From Komagataeibacter saccharivorans (GTDB taxonomy: Bacteria > Pseudomonadota > Alphaproteobacteria > Acetobacterales > Acetobacteraceae), in the NCBI RefSeq assembly GCF_003207825.1, contig NZ_NKTY01000014.1, positions 18,167 to 82,166 on the forward strand: a DNA stretch of 64,000 nt, read 5' to 3'. The notes beneath the pieces were generated by a model. That model searched no databases and was not told the DNA's origin. It saw only the letters and a list, made by a program, of their open reading frames with translations. Made by a program: the position numbers and the translations under genes. Of the stretch, positions 62,362 to 64,000 are shown one piece after another. How positions within the stretch are numbered: the stretch's first letter is position 1; the number at the start of each line of letters is the position of its first letter.

Positions 62362-63243
62362 TCAGACAAAGGGAAGGGCGGTTGCGGTCGCTACGGATCG
62401 CGGCCAGTCGCGGCAGTTCCTTACCGCCCCGTTGGTACGGACTTCTTCCAGTGCATCGGGTGACAGCGTGGCAAACGCCCAGTCGTCCATGTCGGGCCTG
62501 CCTTCCGCAATGATGCCATCGGCGGGGAAACCACGGTCCATGGGGCCATAAATGCCGGCAATACCCCGGTTTTCGTCCAGCGTGGCAAGCCATGGCGCCA
62601 TGCCTACGGTCGGTGATACGGCGGTAAAGCACTGGTTTTCCAGCGCACGGGCGCGGGCGGAAATTCTTACGCGATTGAACCCGTGCATCGTGTCGGTGCA
62701 GGTGGGAACCAGAAGCAGCCAGACACCCGCCTCGATCTGGCTGCGGGCCAGGGCGGGGAATTCGGAATCATAGCATATGCTGGTGCCGATCCGGCCCCAT
62801 GGCGTTTCGAAAAAACCGGGCGAACGGCCACTTTTTACATTCCAGCTTTCCGTTTCAAAGCGCGTCATGACATGCTTGTCCTGAAACGCATGGCGTCCGT
62901 CCGGGGCAATCAGGGGCGCGCGGTTATGAATGTGCCCCGATGCGTCAGCACACGGCAGGGTGCCGGGCATGAGCCAGACATTGTGCCTGCGCGCGGCCTG
63001 ACACATGATATGCAGGATTTCGGCGCTGTGGTCGCATACGGCGTGCAGTTCCGTTGTGGCGTCGGCCTGCGTGGTTGCAAACGCGGCGGCGACTTCCATA
63101 CAACTGTATTCGGGCAGTAAAAGCATGTCGGCCTGTGCCGCACCCGCGGCGGTAACACGGTCCAGATGGGCCGCATAATCATCAAGGCTGCGGCACTGTT
63201 CCACCTGCCATGAATGCGTGCCCAGACGCAGGGGAGATGTCAT
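62362..63243 (-). CDS. Carbon-nitrogen hydrolase (nitrilase superfamily)
   Basis: This is a 293-residue amidase with the complete catalytic triad: Glu45 in LLPEYS, Lys123 in FQDKHVM, and Cys157 in GTSICYDSEFP. It hydrolyses a non-peptide C-N bond, probably an amide, in the cytoplasm. Start ATG 63243 overlaps the stop of the upstream GNAT gene by the four bases ATGA, a clear translational coupling. Relatives with N-terminal GNAT fusions exist in bacteria, so the two activities may form one functional unit. Substrate unknown. Confidence 0.87.
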   Translation of the reverse strand: MTSPLRLGTHSWQVEQCRSLDDYAAHLDRVTAAGAAQADMLLLPEYSCMEVAAAFATTQADATTELHAVCDHSAEILHIMCQAARRHNVWLMPGTLPCADASGHIHNRAPLIAPDGRHAFQDKHVMTRFETESWNVKSGRSPGFFETPWGRIGTSICYDSEFPALARSQIEAGVWLLLVPTCTDTMHGFNRVRISARARALENQCFTAVSPTVGMAPWLATLDENRGIAGIYGPMDRGFPADGIIAEGRPDMDDWAFATLSPDALEEVRTNGAVRNCRDWPRSVATATALPFV

Positions 63244-63875
63244 GCGGGTATTCCAGTCAACAAAGTATCGGGGATGGCGGTATCGCGTAGCGGCCTGATC
63301 CAGAAATCCAGTTGGTGCGGGCTTTCTTCCGTGGCCCCCACATCGCGCCAGTCCAGCGAACATGAAACGGCGGGCAGGGGGGTGAAGCCCCGATCAGCCC
63401 AGAACTTATGCAGCGGACGGAACGATGCCGGGCGGGCAGGGTGATCTTCCGGCCTGCGGACCGCGCAGAAAACGGCAAACTCCGCCTTCATGCGGCGGGC
63501 CTGCCGTTCCCGTTCGGCAAAGAAGCGCTTGCCCAGCCCATGTCCCCGCCACTGTGGCAGCACCACGGATTCCCCAAAATAGAAAAACCGTCCCAGATCC
63601 AGTCCCCGTTGTGCAAACGGGGCGCGGATTTCGGCCACTTCATCCTTCAGCGGCAGGCAGGTCGATGCCCCCACAATCTGTGATTCATGGCGTGCGACGA
63701 TAATGGCGGTGCCGGAACTGCCCACATAGGGGGCCAGATAGGCTTCCTCATACACCGGGTCATCCCCGGCGTAGAGGTAAGGCCATTCACGGAACACCGC
63801 GATACGCAGGCGGGCGAGAGCGGGAATGATCCCGGCTATCGCCGCCCCGGTTATGGTTTCAACACTCAGCGACAT
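63240..63875 (-). CDS. GNAT-family N-acetyltransferase
   Basis: This 211-residue protein has the acetyl-CoA pyrophosphate loop QWRGHGLGKRFFAERERQ preceded by the strand FYFGESVVLP. An N-terminal part with LARLRIAVFREWPYLYAGD is found in GNATs that accompany nitrilase-family amidases. It would acetylate an amino group of a small molecule. ATG 63875 has CAGGG a few bases upstream; the frame is open to 63923, overlapping the end of glyA. ATGA overlap with the following amidase. Confidence 0.83.
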   Translation of the reverse strand: MSLSVETITGAAIAGIIPALARLRIAVFREWPYLYAGDDPVYEEAYLAPYVGSSGTAIIVARHESQIVGASTCLPLKDEVAEIRAPFAQRGLDLGRFFYFGESVVLPQWRGHGLGKRFFAERERQARRMKAEFAVFCAVRRPEDHPARPASFRPLHKFWADRGFTPLPAVSCSLDWRDVGATEESPHQLDFWIRPLRDTAIPDTLLTGIPA

Positions 63876-63898
63876 CGGACCCTGTGGTGCGTTTTTGC

Positions 63899-64000
63899 TC
63901 AGTAGATCGGGAACCGCGCACACAGCGCCTTGACGCGCGCATGGACGGCCTGTTCCGTGGCGGGACAGCCTTCGCCGCCTTCACGGGCAAGGGCGGTGAG
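63899..64000 (-). CDS. glyA: Serine hydroxymethyltransferase, C-terminal end only
   Basis: Only the last 33 codons are in the window, ending in ARVKALCARFPIY and TGA at 63901-63899. I recognise this ending as the conserved C-terminus of GlyA, which interconverts serine and glycine with tetrahydrofolate. The active site lies outside the window, so the call rests on the tail alone. The GNAT gene begins 23 bases after its stop and may be co-transcribed. Confidence 0.72.
   Translation of the reverse strand, partial: LTALAREGGEGCPATEQAVHARVKALCARFPIY

Noticed and set aside
1..64000. CRISPR arrays, tRNA or rRNA genes, prophage
   Set aside because: No spaced repeats, cloverleaf-like T-arm motifs or phage structural genes were seen in the gaps by eye; a tRNA scan would be the decisive test.

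Overview
The window looks like chromosome from an acetic acid bacterium, most likely Komagataeibacter, Gluconacetobacter or a close relative. This is an inference from the high G+C content, the many short catabolic operons each with its own LysR/GntR/Lrp/DeoR regulator, two outer-membrane porins, FAD-linked amino-acid dehydrogenases, and a glycerol cluster that runs directly into gluconeogenic genes. I see no rRNA, tRNA, CRISPR array, prophage or intact insertion sequence.

Layout. (1) 1-10641 is a divergent catabolic locus. Leftward it carries an APC permease, two short-chain dehydrogenases and a GntR regulator cut by the window edge. Rightward it carries HyuA/HyuB (hydantoinase/oxoprolinase), an aminotransferase, a uronate-dehydrogenase-like enzyme and a FAD amine oxidoreductase. 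A palindrome lies between the two arms. (2) 10.7-17.0 kb holds a LysR gene, an outer-membrane porin, a long gap, and a DadA-like oxidoreductase followed by an MFS carrier. (3) 17.0-19.8 kb holds three large inverted repeats, a proline-rich small protein and a CPA1 Na+/H+ antiporter. (4) 19.8-23.5 kb holds LysR, an SDR, and a fused protein that looks like a coenzyme-B12 mutase. (5) 23.7-27.4 kb holds a YqjI-like PadR regulator, tRNA hydroxylase TrhO, ArsC and a GabP-like permease. (6) 27.8-32.5 kb holds a YhaN/YhaO (SbcC/SbcD-like) pair. (7) 32.6-38.2 kb holds gabD, gabT, LysR, a flavodoxin and LysR. (8) 38.7-42.5 kb holds a cold-shock protein, an OprB porin and an orphan histidine kinase. (9) 42.7-50.1 kb holds a 2-oxoglutarate oxygenase plus amidohydrolase pair, LysR, malic enzyme and a FUSC exporter. 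(10) 50.3-54.3 kb holds LysR and the D-alanine module dadA/dadX/lrp. (11) 54.4-61.75 kb is the glycerol regulon glpF / glpD-glpK-glpX-fba-glpR. (12) 61.9-64.0 kb holds a SnoaL-like protein, a nitrilase-family hydrolase, a GNAT acetyltransferase and the 3' end of glyA.

How it works together. Most units take up and oxidise small nitrogen or carbon compounds (cyclic amides or imides, D-amino acids, GABA, probably purines, glycerol). The glycerol cluster is the clearest: facilitator, kinase and G3P dehydrogenase give dihydroxyacetone phosphate, and fructose-bisphosphate aldolase plus class II FBPase carry it to fructose-6-phosphate. Two GlpR-type operators flank glpF and glpD. The glpR gene itself has a one-base frameshift at a G8 tract.

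Points most worth following up are the divergent hydantoinase locus, the B12 mutase-like fusion, the frameshifted glpR with intact operators, the long inverted repeats at 17.1-17.3 kb, the His-rich PadR with paired operator sites, and the oxygenase/deaminase pair.
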